Assembly (NCBI GenBank): GCA_937922185.1
Contig: CAKZUT010000124.1
Span: 1-45,281 of the forward strand
Source: an uncultured Neomegalonema sp.
GTDB lineage: Bacteria > Pseudomonadota > Alphaproteobacteria > Rhodobacterales > Rhodobacteraceae
Reading direction: 5' to 3'
DNA length: 45,281 nucleotides
Shown here in pieces: positions 8,306-17,070 of this stretch (its first letter is position 1; every line of letters begins with the position of its first letter). The position numbers and the translations under genes are program-made. The notes beneath the pieces are model-generated. The model worked only from the letters and a program-made list of their open reading frames with translations. It did not search any database and was not told the DNA's origin.

Positions 8306-8907
8306 GCGTCCGGGGCCGTTTCATCACCATCGAGGGCGGCGAGGGGACCGGCAAATCGACGCTGGTTGCGGGCCTGCGCGCCTCGTCGGCATTCGGGCAG
8401 GCGCTGTTCACACGCGAACCGGGGGGATCGCCGGGGGCCGAGGAAATCCGCGCGCTCTTCGTATCGGGCGCAACGGATCGCTGGGATGCGCTGACGGAAC
8501 TCCTGCTCATCAATGCGGCCCGGCGCGATCATGTGGTTCGCACTGTCGAGCCGGCCCTTGCCACGGGGCGCGACGTGATCTGCGACCGCTATCTCGACAG
8601 CACCCGCGCCTATCAGGGGGTGCGCGGCGTTGATCGCGCGCTGATCGACACCATGCACGCGCAGGCCGTCGCCCTGTCGCCGGATCGGACGATCCTGCTC
8701 GATGCCGCGCCGGAGACAGGGCTGGCACGGGCAAAGGCGCGGGCGGGGCCGGATCGGTTCGAGCGGATGGAGGGCGGCTTCCACGGGGCCTTGCGCGCGG
8801 TGTTTCTGGATATCGCGAGAGCCGAGCCGGAGCGCGTGACGGTGCTGGACGCGACCCGCTCACCGGCGGAGACGCTGGCGGCGGCCCTGGAGGCCCTGGG
8901 ATGCTAG
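8302..8907 (+). CDS. tmk: Thymidylate kinase
   Basis: Phosphorylates dTMP to dTDP using ATP in the cytoplasm, feeding DNA synthesis. The 201-residue protein has the P-loop GGEGTGKST (12-20), the TREPGG substrate motif, DRYLDSTRAYQG (the DRY motif of the family) and the lid segment ARAGPDRFE. Length is normal for bacterial Tmk. The ATG overlaps the dac stop codon as ATGA. The stop is followed by 55 bases containing a palindromic repeat before holB. The tmk-holB-tatD order is conserved in many bacteria. Confidence 0.96.
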   Translation: MSVRGRFITIEGGEGTGKSTLVAGLRASSAFGQALFTREPGGSPGAEEIRALFVSGATDRWDALTELLLINAARRDHVVRTVEPALATGRDVICDRYLDSTRAYQGVRGVDRALIDTMHAQAVALSPDRTILLDAAPETGLARAKARAGPDRFERMEGGFHGALRAVFLDIARAEPERVTVLDATRSPAETLAAALEALGC

Positions 8908-8922
8908 AGTATGCCGACGTGC

Positions 8923-8971
8923 ATTCGGATCAGTATCCACGCCGGGACGTGTGTGAATACTGATGTCCGAT
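8923..8971. repeat. Imperfect palindromic element overlapping the holB start
   Basis: Inner arms atcagtatccacgc (8929-8942) and gtgtgaatactgat (8951-8964) match at 12 of 14 positions around an 8-base loop; weaker pairing extends outward on both sides. The holB ATG at 8963 lies in the right arm. The right arm matches the right arm of the palindrome at 34901-34988 at 12 of 14 positions, suggesting one dispersed repeat family. Confidence 0.65.
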
Positions 8972-9958
8972 GATGTGCATAGAACTCAGAACGCCCTGAT
9001 CGGGCAGGACGAGGCGGTCGGCCATTTCGATGCCGCGCTGACGGCGGAGCGGATGCACCATGGCTGGCTGCTCTGCGGACCGCGCGGTATCGGCAAGGCG
9101 CTGTTCGCCCGACTGGCAAGCCATGCCCTGCTATCGGGGCGGGAGAGCATCGCGACCGCCCCGGACGATGCCGCATGGCGCAGGATCGGGGAGGGGAACG
9201 AACCGCGCCTGACCCTGATCGCACGGCGCATCAACGAGAAGACCGGCAAGCTGCGGGTACAGATCGACGTCGAGCAGATCCGCGACCTGCGCCATTCCTT
9301 CAGCCTCTCGGCGGGCGAGGGAGAATGGCGCTGCGTGATCGTCGATTGCGCGGAGGAGATGAACCCCAGCGCCGCGAATGCCCTGCTGAAACTGCTGGAG
9401 GAACCGCCTGAACGGGTGGCGTTCTTCCTCGTGACCCATGCCCCCGGTCGCCTTTTGCCGACGATCCGGTCCCGGTGCCGGGTGCTGGATTTCAGGCCAC
9501 TGGAAGACGGGGCGCTGGCGCGGGCGGTGGCCGCGCTCGGGGTCGAGCTGCCCCCTGCCCTGCTGCCCGTGGCGCGCGGATCGCCGGGCGAGGCGATCCG
9601 TCTGGCTTCCGAGGACGGGGCGGCGATCATGGCGGGGATCGACGCGGTGCTGGCCCCCCTGCCCGACCGGATCGACCGGGCTGCGCTGCACCGGCTGGGC
9701 GATGCGGTCGCGCCCGCCGACCGGGACGAGGGATTCGGTATCGCGATCCGCATTGTGGTCGATATCGCCGCAAGGCGGGCCTGCGACATCGGCGGCACCA
9801 CCCCTGCCGAGCGCGCGAACGGGGCGCGCTGGGCCGATGCCGCCATGGCGATCCAGTCCGATGCCGCCCGCACCCGCGCGCTCAACCTTGACCGGCGACA
9901 GGCATTGCTGGATACCTTCGCCCGGATCGAGGAGGCGGCGAGGCGCGCCGTGTCCTGA
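8963..9958 (+). CDS. holB: DNA polymerase III subunit delta'
   Basis: Clamp-loader subunit that works with tau/gamma and delta to open and load the beta sliding clamp. The 331-residue protein has the AAA+ architecture: a P-loop-like GPRGIGKALFA near residues 39-49, the segment VIVDCAEEMNPSAANALLKLLEEPP that carries the Walker B-like and partner-contact region, and IRSRCRVLDF, the SRC motif of clamp loaders. Family identity is clear. No Shine-Dalgarno is seen before the ATG at 8963; instead the start is inside a palindromic repeat, so the true start and its translation efficiency are uncertain. No better start is visible downstream before the conserved sequence begins (ALIGQDEAV). Confidence 0.93.
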   Translation: MSDDVHRTQNALIGQDEAVGHFDAALTAERMHHGWLLCGPRGIGKALFARLASHALLSGRESIATAPDDAAWRRIGEGNEPRLTLIARRINEKTGKLRVQIDVEQIRDLRHSFSLSAGEGEWRCVIVDCAEEMNPSAANALLKLLEEPPERVAFFLVTHAPGRLLPTIRSRCRVLDFRPLEDGALARAVAALGVELPPALLPVARGSPGEAIRLASEDGAAIMAGIDAVLAPLPDRIDRAALHRLGDAVAPADRDEGFGIAIRIVVDIAARRACDIGGTTPAERANGARWADAAMAIQSDAARTRALNLDRRQALLDTFARIEEAARRAVS

Positions 9959-9982
9959 CTTCTCTCGCACGGAAACCCATCG

Positions 9983-10762
9983 ATGCTCGTAGACAGTCAC
10001 TGCCATCTCGACTTTCCCGATTTCGACGGGGACCGCGACGATCTGGTCGTCCGGGCGCGAGCGGCGGGCGTCACGAAGATGGTGACGATCTGCACCCGTG
10101 CGAGCGCCGAGCCGACGGTGCGCGCAATCGCCGAACACTATGACGGCGTCTATTACGCGGTCGGGGCGCATCCCCTGAATGTGGGCGAGGCCCCGCTGAT
10201 GACGGTGCAGGAACTGGTCGGTTTCGCCGACCACCCGAAGATGGTCGGGATCGGCGAGACGGGGCTGGACTATCACTACGACAAATGGCCGCCGGAGATG
10301 CAGCAGGAAAGTTTCCGGCGGCATATCGTGGCCGCGCGGGAGACCGGCCTGCCGCTCATCATCCATGCGCGCAATGCCGATGACGACGTCGCCGCGATCC
10401 TGCGCGAGGGCTACGCGGAAGGGCCGTATACCTGCGTGATGCACTGTTTCTCATCTGGCAGGGCGCTGGCCGAGGCGGCGCTGGAAATGGGTTTCTACCT
10501 CTCCATGTCCGGGGTCGCGACCTTCAGGAATGCCGAAGACTTGCGGGCGATCTTCGCCGATGCGCCGCTGGACCGGGTGCTGGTTGAGACGGACGCGCCC
10601 TATCTCGCGCCGGTGCCGAAGCGCGGCAAGCGCAACGAACCGGCCTATGTGGCGCATACCGCCATTGTCGGGGCGCAGGTCTTCGGCGTGACGACGGAGG
10701 AGTTTTCCGCCGCGACCACCGCGAATTTCCACCGGCTGTTCTCGAAAGTCCCGACCACATGA
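9983..10762 (+). CDS. tatD: TatD-family metal-dependent hydrolase (DNase)
   Basis: A 259-residue amidohydrolase-superfamily TIM barrel. Metal-binding motifs are complete: DSHCHLD at the N-terminus, VGAHPLN, GIGETGLDYH, LIIHARNAD, VMHCFSS and ETDAPYLAP. TatD proteins have been reported as 3'-5' exonucleases or DNases and possibly D-aminoacyl-tRNA deacylases; the physiological substrate here cannot be told from sequence. It sits after holB (24-base gap) and overlaps the next gene by four bases (ATGA), as in many bacterial tmk-holB-tatD operons. It could equally be named YcfH. Confidence 0.92.
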   Translation: MLVDSHCHLDFPDFDGDRDDLVVRARAAGVTKMVTICTRASAEPTVRAIAEHYDGVYYAVGAHPLNVGEAPLMTVQELVGFADHPKMVGIGETGLDYHYDKWPPEMQQESFRRHIVAARETGLPLIIHARNADDDVAAILREGYAEGPYTCVMHCFSSGRALAEAALEMGFYLSMSGVATFRNAEDLRAIFADAPLDRVLVETDAPYLAPVPKRGKRNEPAYVAHTAIVGAQVFGVTTEEFSAATTANFHRLFSKVPTT

Positions 10763-11580
10763 GCGGCGATATCCTGCGCGCGACGATCCTGGGCTGTGGC
10801 TCTTCGGGCGGAGTGCCGCGTCTGGGCGGCGAGGACGGGGGCGGAAACTGGGGGGCCTGCGACCCCGCGAACCCGAAGAACCGCCGCCGCCGCTGCGCCC
10901 TGCTGGTCGAGCGGATCGGGGCGCAGGGCACCACGCGGGTTATGGTCGATGCCGGGGCCGATGCGCGGGAGCAATTGCTGTCGGCCCGTGCCGGAACGGT
11001 CGATGCGGTTCTCGTGACCCATGAACATGCCGACCATATCCACGGCATCGACGACCTGCGCCCCATCGTTCTCAACCGGCGCGAGCGGCTGGATATCTGG
11101 ACCGATCCCGATACCGGGGCCGTGCTGCAACACCGCTTCGCCTATGTCTTCGAGCAGCTTGAGGGCAGCCCCTACCCGCCGATCTTCACCCTGCGTATCC
11201 ATCACGGATCGGTCGTCATCGACGGCGCGGGGGGGCCGGTCGAGGGGATCGCCCATGTGGTCGATCACGGGCCGAATTTTCAGGCACGGGGCTTCCGCTT
11301 CGGCGGTCTGGGCTACACCCCCGATGTCAGCGCGCTGCATGATGACAGCGCCGGGAAGCTGGCCGATCTCGATGTCTGGATCGTGGATGCCCTGCGCTGG
11401 ACCCCCCATCCGACCCATGCCCATGTCGATCAGGCCCTGGAATGGATCGCGGCCATCAAACCGAAACGGGCGATCCTGACCAACCTCCATATCGACCTCG
11501 ATTACGACGAACTGGCCGCCTACCTGCCCGACAATGTAGAACCCGCCTGGGACGGAATGCAGGTGGAACTGGGCATCTGA
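10759..11580 (+). CDS. MBL-fold metallohydrolase, PhnP-like
   Basis: A 273-residue metallo-beta-lactamase-fold protein. It opens with the GCGSSGGVPR motif characteristic of the PhnP-like/tRNase-Z-like branch and has the metal site THEHADHIHGIDD (H88, H90, D92, H93), a downstream HVVDHGP histidine and a late LTNLHIDLDY motif. PhnP itself is a phosphoribosyl cyclic phosphodiesterase of phosphonate breakdown, but no phn genes are near, so the substrate is not predicted. Coupled to tatD by ATGA overlap; the tatD-MBL pair recurs in alphaproteobacteria. It is followed by a palindromic repeat region and a convergent RNase gene. Confidence 0.88.
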   Translation: MSGDILRATILGCGSSGGVPRLGGEDGGGNWGACDPANPKNRRRRCALLVERIGAQGTTRVMVDAGADAREQLLSARAGTVDAVLVTHEHADHIHGIDDLRPIVLNRRERLDIWTDPDTGAVLQHRFAYVFEQLEGSPYPPIFTLRIHHGSVVIDGAGGPVEGIAHVVDHGPNFQARGFRFGGLGYTPDVSALHDDSAGKLADLDVWIVDALRWTPHPTHAHVDQALEWIAAIKPKRAILTNLHIDLDYDELAAYLPDNVEPAWDGMQVELGI

Positions 11581-11597
11581 TCCCAACGGCCCTGAAC

Positions 11598-11740
11598 GCT
11601 GACTGTTCTTCCCCGGATGCACTGCAACATGCAATGTTGCTGTGCTGGTCCGGGGCCGGGTTCTGACGCGGAGAGACCCCGGACCAGCAGCGCAGGACTG
11701 CGCCCCGCGCAGCATCCGGGGATTCGCAGTAACGGTCAGC
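11598..11740. repeat. Nested palindromic intergenic repeat (CCGGGG family, copy 1)
   Basis: Between convergent genes. Perfect 12-base arms gctggtccgggg (11644-11655) and ccccggaccagc (11677-11688) are nested in ccccggatgc (11611-11620)/gcatccgggg (11712-11721), and further out gctgactgtt/aacggtcagc match at 9 of 10. The right half resembles a second copy at 23866-23942 (32 of 41 bases over ggacc...ccgggg). The terminal inverted repeats make a MITE- or REP-like element plausible; it may also end transcription. Confidence 0.75.
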
Positions 11741-11802
11741 CATAAAGGCGGTGGGTATGATCCCCGTACTGCGCGGGGGCGCGCCCTCCGGGAACGAGGC
11801 TG

Positions 11803-12810
11803 TTATCGCGGCTCCAGCCCCGGCTCGTCCAGAACACCGCGCGGGCAACCGGGCGACTGGACAGGGGCGGCGCTGATCAGCTCCGCGACGGGCGTGGCCG
11901 GGTCGATGCGGCCCCGCAGGGCGATGGTGATCTCCCGGATGAGGACACGGCCCTGCTGACCCCGGCATTTCACCTGCACCCGCTGGCCCGCACCCGGCCC
12001 GAAGGCCGTGTCAAAGGCCGCACGCAGGTCGCTCGTCTCGATCTCCCGCCCCACGCGATCCGCGAGGAAGGCCCCGACGGCGGACCCGTTGACGGCATCG
12101 GTCACGAGCAGGGTATCGTCGAAATATTCATCCGCCCCCCCTTCCGCGAAGTAGCAGGTGCCGTGCTTGATCCATTCATGCCGGTCGAGCAGGCTCCGCG
12201 CCCCCGGCATGGCCGCGTCGAGGGCCGCACGGGTCTCGGCATCGACCTCCGGGGCGGGCAGGGCGCGCCAGTTGCGCTCGGTATCGAGGCGCACCAGCAT
12301 GGTCGGCACACCACAGAAAAACGTCCCGTTCGGCTGGGGCCAGAGGCCATGGATCGAGAGACGCCGCCCCGCCTCCGGCAAGTCCCCGCCATTGAGCGCC
12401 ACGCATTCGGGGCGCGACGGGCTGCGCTCACAGAAGGCGGGCTGCCAGCTCAGGGCGAGCAGGTTATCGGTGGATTCCGTCCGCCCTGCGGGCACCGCGA
12501 TCTGCGGCACCGGCCCGTCCGTCGCGGGCACCGCATGGATACCGCAGGCCGTCGAGACCCAGCGCGCCGGGGTGACGGGGGCTTCGGGTATTCGCACCTG
12601 AAAGAAATCGCCCCCCGCCTCATTGATTGCGATCATGTCATAGGCGCGGCGCGGTTCGGTCCGAATGTCGCCCGGATTGGTGCGGCGGTTCTTGGACTGA
12701 AAAGCATCGCAGCTCTCGAAGGCGATGAAATAGCCGGTCAACGGCTCCGCCGCCCGCGCGGGAGCACCGGGCACCAGTCCCGCCACCACTGCCAAAACCG
12801 CTGCGCGCAT
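11803..12810 (-). CDS. Secreted ribonuclease T2 family protein
   Basis: A 335-residue protein with an N-terminal signal peptide (cleavage near ARAAEP). Both active-site segments of the T2 family are present: CAS I SIHGLWP (His154) and CAS II RHEWIKHGTC (His211, Glu212, Lys215, His216). These support endonucleolytic RNA cleavage in the periplasm or outside the cell, probably for nutrient scavenging. About 90 residues precede the T2 core and read like an SH3-type module (RAYDMIAIN...RWVSTACG), an extension I recall in alphaproteobacterial members. Cysteines are numerous, consistent with an oxidising compartment. AAGGAGA lies just upstream of the ATG. Transcribed divergently from murB and convergently with the MBL gene. 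Confidence 0.92.
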   Translation of the reverse strand: MRAAVLAVVAGLVPGAPARAAEPLTGYFIAFESCDAFQSKNRRTNPGDIRTEPRRAYDMIAINEAGGDFFQVRIPEAPVTPARWVSTACGIHAVPATDGPVPQIAVPAGRTESTDNLLALSWQPAFCERSPSRPECVALNGGDLPEAGRRLSIHGLWPQPNGTFFCGVPTMLVRLDTERNWRALPAPEVDAETRAALDAAMPGARSLLDRHEWIKHGTCYFAEGGADEYFDDTLLVTDAVNGSAVGAFLADRVGREIETSDLRAAFDTAFGPGAGQRVQVKCRGQQGRVLIREITIALRGRIDPATPVAELISAAPVQSPGCPRGVLDEPGLEPR

Positions 12811-12912
12811 CCGTTCTCTCCTTCACGTCCCTGCCGCATGACGTACCATGCCCGAACGGGGCGAGGCAAAAATCCGGCTTGAGTGACCCGCCCCCCCATG
12901 ACAAGGAAGGGC

Positions 12913-13818
12913 ATGATTCGCGCGACCGCAACCCCCCGTGCCGATGCCGCGCCGTCCTTCGCCGGACGGATGACCGAGTGTGCGCCGCTGGCCCCCTATA
13001 CGTGGTTTCGGGTGGGTGGAGAGGCCCAAATCCTCTACGCACCGGAAGATACGCAGGCACTGGCCGATATGATGCGGGGATGGTCCGGGCCGGTCCTGCC
13101 CATCGGGGTCGGCTCGAACCTGCTGGTCCGCGACGGGGGGATCGCGGGTCTGGTCGTGCGGCTCGGGCGGGGCTTTACGGGGATCACCGTCGAGGGCGAC
13201 ACGATCCGCGCCGGGGCGGCGGTGCCCGACGCAAAGCTGGCGCAGGCGGCCCGGCACGCGGGGCTGGCGGGTCTGGAATTCAATCGCGGCATACCGGGTA
13301 CAGTCGGCGGAGCCGTGCGGATGAATGCCGGATGCCACGGCACCGAAACCCGCGACCGGCTGATCGAGGCAACGGTCGTCTTTCGCGACGGCACCGTGCG
13401 GACGCTTTCAGAGGACGCTCTCGGGTTCGGCTATCGCCATTGCACCCTGCCCGATGATGCGGTGGTGACCGAGGCCCTCTTTCGCGGCACCCCGGACGAC
13501 CCGGATGCCATCGCCGCCCGCATGGCCGACCTGATGACCGCGCGCGAGGCGGCACAGCCGGTACGCGAGAAAACGGGCGGCTCGACCTTCCGCAACCCCC
13601 CCGGCGAGAGCGCATGGAAGCTGATCGACGCCGCCGGATGCCGGGGACTGCGGGTCGGGGACGCGCAGGTCAGCGAGAAGCACTGCAATTTCCTCGTCAA
13701 TCACGGGCAGGCGACCGCCGCCGATCTCGAACGCCTCGGCGAAACGGTGCGCGAGCGGGTACGCGCCGATTCCGGCCATGATCTGCATTGGGAAATCCGC
13801 CGGGTGGGACAGGCATGA
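12913..13818 (+). CDS. murB: UDP-N-acetylenolpyruvoylglucosamine reductase
   Basis: FAD enzyme that reduces UDP-GlcNAc-enolpyruvate with NADPH to UDP-MurNAc, the second committed step of peptidoglycan precursor synthesis. In the 301-residue protein the FAD-binding parts are visible ([44 protein letters not shown]), with the catalytic serine motif GGSTFRNP and the C-terminal glutamate in HWEIRRVG. The ATG at 12913 is chosen over the GTG at 12883 because AAGGAAGG sits directly upstream of it. First gene of the murB-ddl-ftsQ-ftsA unit, ATGA-coupled to ddl. The usual upstream murG/murC genes are absent and a divergent RNase T2 gene lies there instead. Confidence 0.95.
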   Translation: MIRATATPRADAAPSFAGRMTECAPLAPYTWFRVGGEAQILYAPEDTQALADMMRGWSGPVLPIGVGSNLLVRDGGIAGLVVRLGRGFTGITVEGDTIRAGAAVPDAKLAQAARHAGLAGLEFNRGIPGTVGGAVRMNAGCHGTETRDRLIEATVVFRDGTVRTLSEDALGFGYRHCTLPDDAVVTEALFRGTPDDPDAIAARMADLMTAREAAQPVREKTGGSTFRNPPGESAWKLIDAAGCRGLRVGDAQVSEKHCNFLVNHGQATAADLERLGETVRERVRADSGHDLHWEIRRVGQA

Positions 13819-14723
13819 ATCGTCAATTCCAGCGCATTGCCGTCCTGAAGGGCGGACCATCCGCCGAACGGGATGTATCGCTCGTTTCGGGCCGCGAATG
13901 CGCCAGCGGCCTCCGCGAGGCGGGCTACGACGTCACGGAAATCGACGCGGGCGATGATCTTGTGGACCGCCTGAACGAGGCGCGCCCCGATGCCGTCTTC
14001 AATGCCCTGCACGGGCGCTGGGGCGAGGACGGTTGCGTACAGGGCATCCTCGAATGGATGCGCCTGCCCTATACCCATTCGGGTGTGCTGGCCTCGGCGC
14101 TGGCGATGGACAAGGCGCGGGCCAAGACGGTGTTCGCCGCCGCAAACCTGCCGGTCGCCGATCATCTGCTCGTGGCTCCCGCCGCCATTGCCGCCGATCA
14201 CGCGATGGAGCCGCCCTATGTGGTCAAGCCCTGGAACGAGGGATCATCGGTCGGCATCCATCTGGTGCTGGACGGGGCGAACCGGCCTCCGGCGGTCGAT
14301 ACGGCGGACGCCCCCGCCCTGCTGATGGTCGAGCGATATGTGCCGGGGCGCGAACTGACCGTCGCGGTCAGGAACGGCGAGCCGCTGGCGGTGACGGAAA
14401 TCTTCGTGGAGGGATGGTACGACTACCACGCGAAATACAGCGCGGGCGGATCACGCCATGAAATTCCGGCGGATATCCCGGCGGCGCTGGCGACACGCTG
14501 TCTGGAGGCGGCGGTGCTGGCCCATGAGACGCTGGGATGCCGGGGGGTCTCGCGCACCGATTTCCGCTATGATCCCGATGCGGATCGCCTCATCGTGCTG
14601 GAGACGAATACGCAACCGGGCATGACCCCGACCTCGCTGGTGCCCGAACAGGCGGCGCAACTGGGTGAGAGCTTTCCGGACCTCGTCTCGTGGATGGTGG
14701 AGGATGCTTCATGCGACCGGTAG
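13815..14723 (+). CDS. ddl: D-alanine--D-alanine ligase
   Basis: ATP-grasp enzyme joining two D-alanines for the peptidoglycan stem peptide. The 302-residue protein shows the N-terminal [11 protein letters not shown] motif, LHGRWGEDG, the ATP-binding [25 protein letters not shown] (omega-loop region) and the C-terminal metal and substrate segment [19 protein letters not shown]. The ATG at 13815 overlaps the murB stop as ATGA; the ORF-track start at 13788 is upstream of it and inside murB. The final 13 bases overlap the ftsQ start. Subtype A versus B is not assigned, though length and neighbours fit the dcw-type DdlB. Confidence 0.95.
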   Translation: MNRQFQRIAVLKGGPSAERDVSLVSGRECASGLREAGYDVTEIDAGDDLVDRLNEARPDAVFNALHGRWGEDGCVQGILEWMRLPYTHSGVLASALAMDKARAKTVFAAANLPVADHLLVAPAAIAADHAMEPPYVVKPWNEGSSVGIHLVLDGANRPPAVDTADAPALLMVERYVPGRELTVAVRNGEPLAVTEIFVEGWYDYHAKYSAGGSRHEIPADIPAALATRCLEAAVLAHETLGCRGVSRTDFRYDPDADRLIVLETNTQPGMTPTSLVPEQAAQLGESFPDLVSWMVEDASCDR

Positions 14724-15631
14724 AGGAAACGCTTTCCGCGCGCGACCCTGCCCCCGTCGTGATGCAGGCAAAGGCAAAACCGAAGGCCGGGGAGACGGCC
14801 CCGCGCTTGCCCTCCCTTTTCACGAAGCACCGCTTGCTGACCCTGTGGCTGCCCGCCGTGCTGATCGCGGGGCTGGCGTTTGTCGCCTATAACTGGCAGC
14901 GCATCCGAAGCGAGGCGCTGATCCGCGCACAGGCCGTGCGAACCGCCGTCATCGACCACCCGGAATTCGCCGTCACGGATATGGAGGTCAGCGGCCATAT
15001 CCAGCTTTCCGTGCATGAAATCGGTCGGATCGTGGGGATCGAGCCGGGAACGCGCTCGATCTCGTCTCTGCGTTTCGATGCCCGCGAGGCCCGCGAGGCG
15101 CTGCTGGCGGACCCGTGGATCGAGCGCGCCTCGGTCGCTGTCGATCCTTCCGGCGTGATGAAGATCTCGATCATCGAGCGCATTCCGGTCGCGATCTGGC
15201 GCAATGACGAGGGGTTCTTCCTGATCGACGCCACCGGCCACCCCATCGTGTCGGTCGCCGATGCCGGAGAGCGGCTGGACCTGCCCGTCCTGATCGGGAC
15301 CGATGCGAACGAGGCCGTGGGCGATGCCCGCGCGCTGTTGCAGGCGGCTCCCATGGCGGCCCTGCCCCGGATCGCGGCACTGGTCCGCCGGGGACAGCGG
15401 CGCTGGGACATCGTGACCGACGGCGGGCTGGTCGTGAAGCTGCCTGCCGAAAAACCGCTCGATGCCCTGCGTCTGCTGGTGGATCGCGATCTCGAAAAGC
15501 GCCTTTCCCCGTTCGCGGTGACCGGGATTGACCTGCGCCTGCCGGACGAGCCGCCCGTGATCCGGCTGGAACCGGGGGCAAGCGGGATGCGCGAAGAACT
15601 GTTGCGGACTCTCAGGACGACCTACCGGTGA
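14711..15631 (+). CDS. ftsQ: Cell division protein FtsQ
   Basis: Bitopic inner-membrane divisome protein that bridges early and late division proteins through FtsB/FtsL. In the 306 residues: a cytoplasmic N-terminus of about 40 residues, one membrane helix ([16 protein letters not shown]), a POTRA domain (about 85-155, including [14 protein letters not shown]) and the beta domain with the typical [11 protein letters not shown]. The ATG at 14711 is chosen because GGAGG lies 8 bases upstream; the ORF-track start at 14690 would bury more of the protein in ddl. It overlaps ddl by 13 bases and ftsA by four (GTGA), suggesting tight translational coupling. Confidence 0.93.
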   Translation: MRPVEETLSARDPAPVVMQAKAKPKAGETAPRLPSLFTKHRLLTLWLPAVLIAGLAFVAYNWQRIRSEALIRAQAVRTAVIDHPEFAVTDMEVSGHIQLSVHEIGRIVGIEPGTRSISSLRFDAREAREALLADPWIERASVAVDPSGVMKISIIERIPVAIWRNDEGFFLIDATGHPIVSVADAGERLDLPVLIGTDANEAVGDARALLQAAPMAALPRIAALVRRGQRRWDIVTDGGLVVKLPAEKPLDALRLLVDRDLEKRLSPFAVTGIDLRLPDEPPVIRLEPGASGMREELLRTLRTTYR

Positions 15632-16917
15632 GTGGCCTGCCCGTCCTGCGCGCCTTCGAGGCGATCCGGGGCCGCGTGGCCACGGCACTGGGCGGCGAGC
15701 GGCTGGCCGTCATCGATCTCGGCGGATCGCATGTCTCGTGCCTGCTGGCGGATATCCGCCATTCCCTGCTGGACCGGACGATGCTGGACCGGGATGTCGA
15801 TATCTACGCCGCGCTGCGCGTGGTTGCCGCCGCCAGCGCCCCCTCCGCCGGGATGAAGGCCGGGGCGATAGACGATCCCGAGGCCACGGCGCAGGCCCTT
15901 CGCGCGGTGCTGCGCGATATCCATTCACAGATCGGGATGACCCCCGACCGCGCGATCTTCGCCCTGTCCGGCGGGTCGCCGCGTACCTTGCAGGCGACCG
16001 CGACCAGCGCGATCCCGGTGCGGAGCGTGGATGATGCCACGGTCGGGCGCGTGATGGCATCCTGCCGACAGGAAATCGCGCTCCGCATCCGCCGCCCGCT
16101 GCATATCGAACCTCTGGATTTCACGCGCAACGGCGTTCCTGAAATTGCCGACCCGAGGGGCCACGGTGCCCGTACACTCGGGGTGCGTTTCGGGATCGTG
16201 ACCGTGGAACGCGAGGCGCTCGAACGCCTCGGCACCGTGGCGAGCGGGGCGGGGCTGGCCGTCTCGGGCGTGGCCTGTGCCGCTGCCGCAAGCGGATATT
16301 CGACGCTGACCCAGGACGAGCTGGATCTGGGCGCGACGGTGGTGGATATCGGGGCGCATGTGACCGGGGTGGCCAGTTTCCGCCGCAACCGCCTGCGCTC
16401 GGTCCATTGCATCAGCATCGGCGGATCGACCATGACGCGCGACCTCGCCGAGGCCATGGGCATCGGCCTCGACGAGGCCGAGGTCATGAAACTCGGCCCC
16501 GGAGCGGCGGGCTTCTCCGCCGATCCCTCCATTCTGGGCGGTGCCGGGCCGGGGGAGACCACGATGGTGCTGACCGGCGTGATCCGCCCCAGAGTGGAGG
16601 AAATTTTCGAGCTGGTCCGCGCCGTCCTGCCGAACGACGAGCCACGCCCCGTCATCCTCACCGGCGGGGGCAGCCGGATGCAGGGAATGGTGCAGGCGGG
16701 AACCGCCGTGCTGGACCGCCGGGTGCGTCTGGGCAGGGCGATCCGCACACGCGGCGCACCGCAATCGACCCTGGGTCCGGAATTCGCCGCCGCTCACGGC
16801 CTGCTTGCCCATGCGATCCGCCTGCAATGCGAACCCTGGGCCGAAGCGATGTCCACAGTACGCGATGGCGAGCAGGCATTCGGCGGTTTGCGCCAATGGC
16901 TTCGGGAAAACTGGTAA
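15628..16917 (+). CDS. ftsA: Cell division protein FtsA
   Basis: Actin-like protein that tethers FtsZ to the membrane; 429 residues, starting at a GTG that overlaps the ftsQ stop. The actin-fold order is present: a phosphate-1-like VIDLGGSHVSC, the 1C region near residues 95-175, VVDIGAHVTGVASF in the place of phosphate-2, GGSTMTRDLAEAM, and the adenosine motif VILTGGGSRMQGM. The C-terminus ends in an amphipathic segment, FGGLRQWLRENW, the expected membrane-targeting helix. Phosphate-2 normally contains GGGTTD or GAGTTD; here the threonine/aspartate pattern is lost, so nucleotide handling may differ. Position between ftsQ and ftsZ makes the identity secure despite the divergence. Confidence 0.92.
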   Translation: MSGLPVLRAFEAIRGRVATALGGERLAVIDLGGSHVSCLLADIRHSLLDRTMLDRDVDIYAALRVVAAASAPSAGMKAGAIDDPEATAQALRAVLRDIHSQIGMTPDRAIFALSGGSPRTLQATATSAIPVRSVDDATVGRVMASCRQEIALRIRRPLHIEPLDFTRNGVPEIADPRGHGARTLGVRFGIVTVEREALERLGTVASGAGLAVSGVACAAAASGYSTLTQDELDLGATVVDIGAHVTGVASFRRNRLRSVHCISIGGSTMTRDLAEAMGIGLDEAEVMKLGPGAAGFSADPSILGGAGPGETTMVLTGVIRPRVEEIFELVRAVLPNDEPRPVILTGGGSRMQGMVQAGTAVLDRRVRLGRAIRTRGAPQSTLGPEFAAAHGLLAHAIRLQCEPWAEAMSTVRDGEQAFGGLRQWLRENW

Positions 16918-16926
16918 GTTCCGATC

Positions 16927-16943
16927 TCAAGCGAAACGCTTGA
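16927..16943. promoter_or_regulatory. Perfect 7-base inverted repeat upstream of ftsZ
   Basis: TCAAGCG and CGCTTGA are separated by AAA, 10 bases after the ftsA stop and about 130 bases before ftsZ. It could be a small dimeric-regulator site or a short stem. No T-run follows, so a terminator is unlikely. Confidence 0.35.
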
Positions 16944-16963
16944 ATCGCCAGTGGAAGAACCCG

Positions 16964-16978
16964 TTAAAGGTCAATTTA
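16964..16978 (+). promoter_or_regulatory. CtrA-like site upstream of ftsZ
   Basis: TTAA-N7-TTTA differs at one position from the alphaproteobacterial CtrA consensus TTAA-N7-TTAA and lies about 95 bases upstream of the ftsZ ATG in the 153-base ftsA-ftsZ gap. CtrA is known to repress ftsZ in Caulobacter; whether it acts here is an inference. Confidence 0.4.
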
Positions 16979-17070
16979 CCCTGTGACTTCCGTGAAAATT
17001 TCGTTACGATTCCGAATCACGAGCAGAAAAAAAACAACAAAACAAAAACCATCAACATACAGGCGGTACC

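Noticed and set aside
9131-10444. 437-residue minus-strand ORF over holB and tatD
   Set aside because: Antisense to two clearly conserved genes; no motifs or ribosome site of its own.
12883-12912. GTG at 12883 as the murB start
   Set aside because: A good ribosome site (AAGGAAGG) lies directly before the ATG at 12913, and the extra 10 residues are not conserved-looking.
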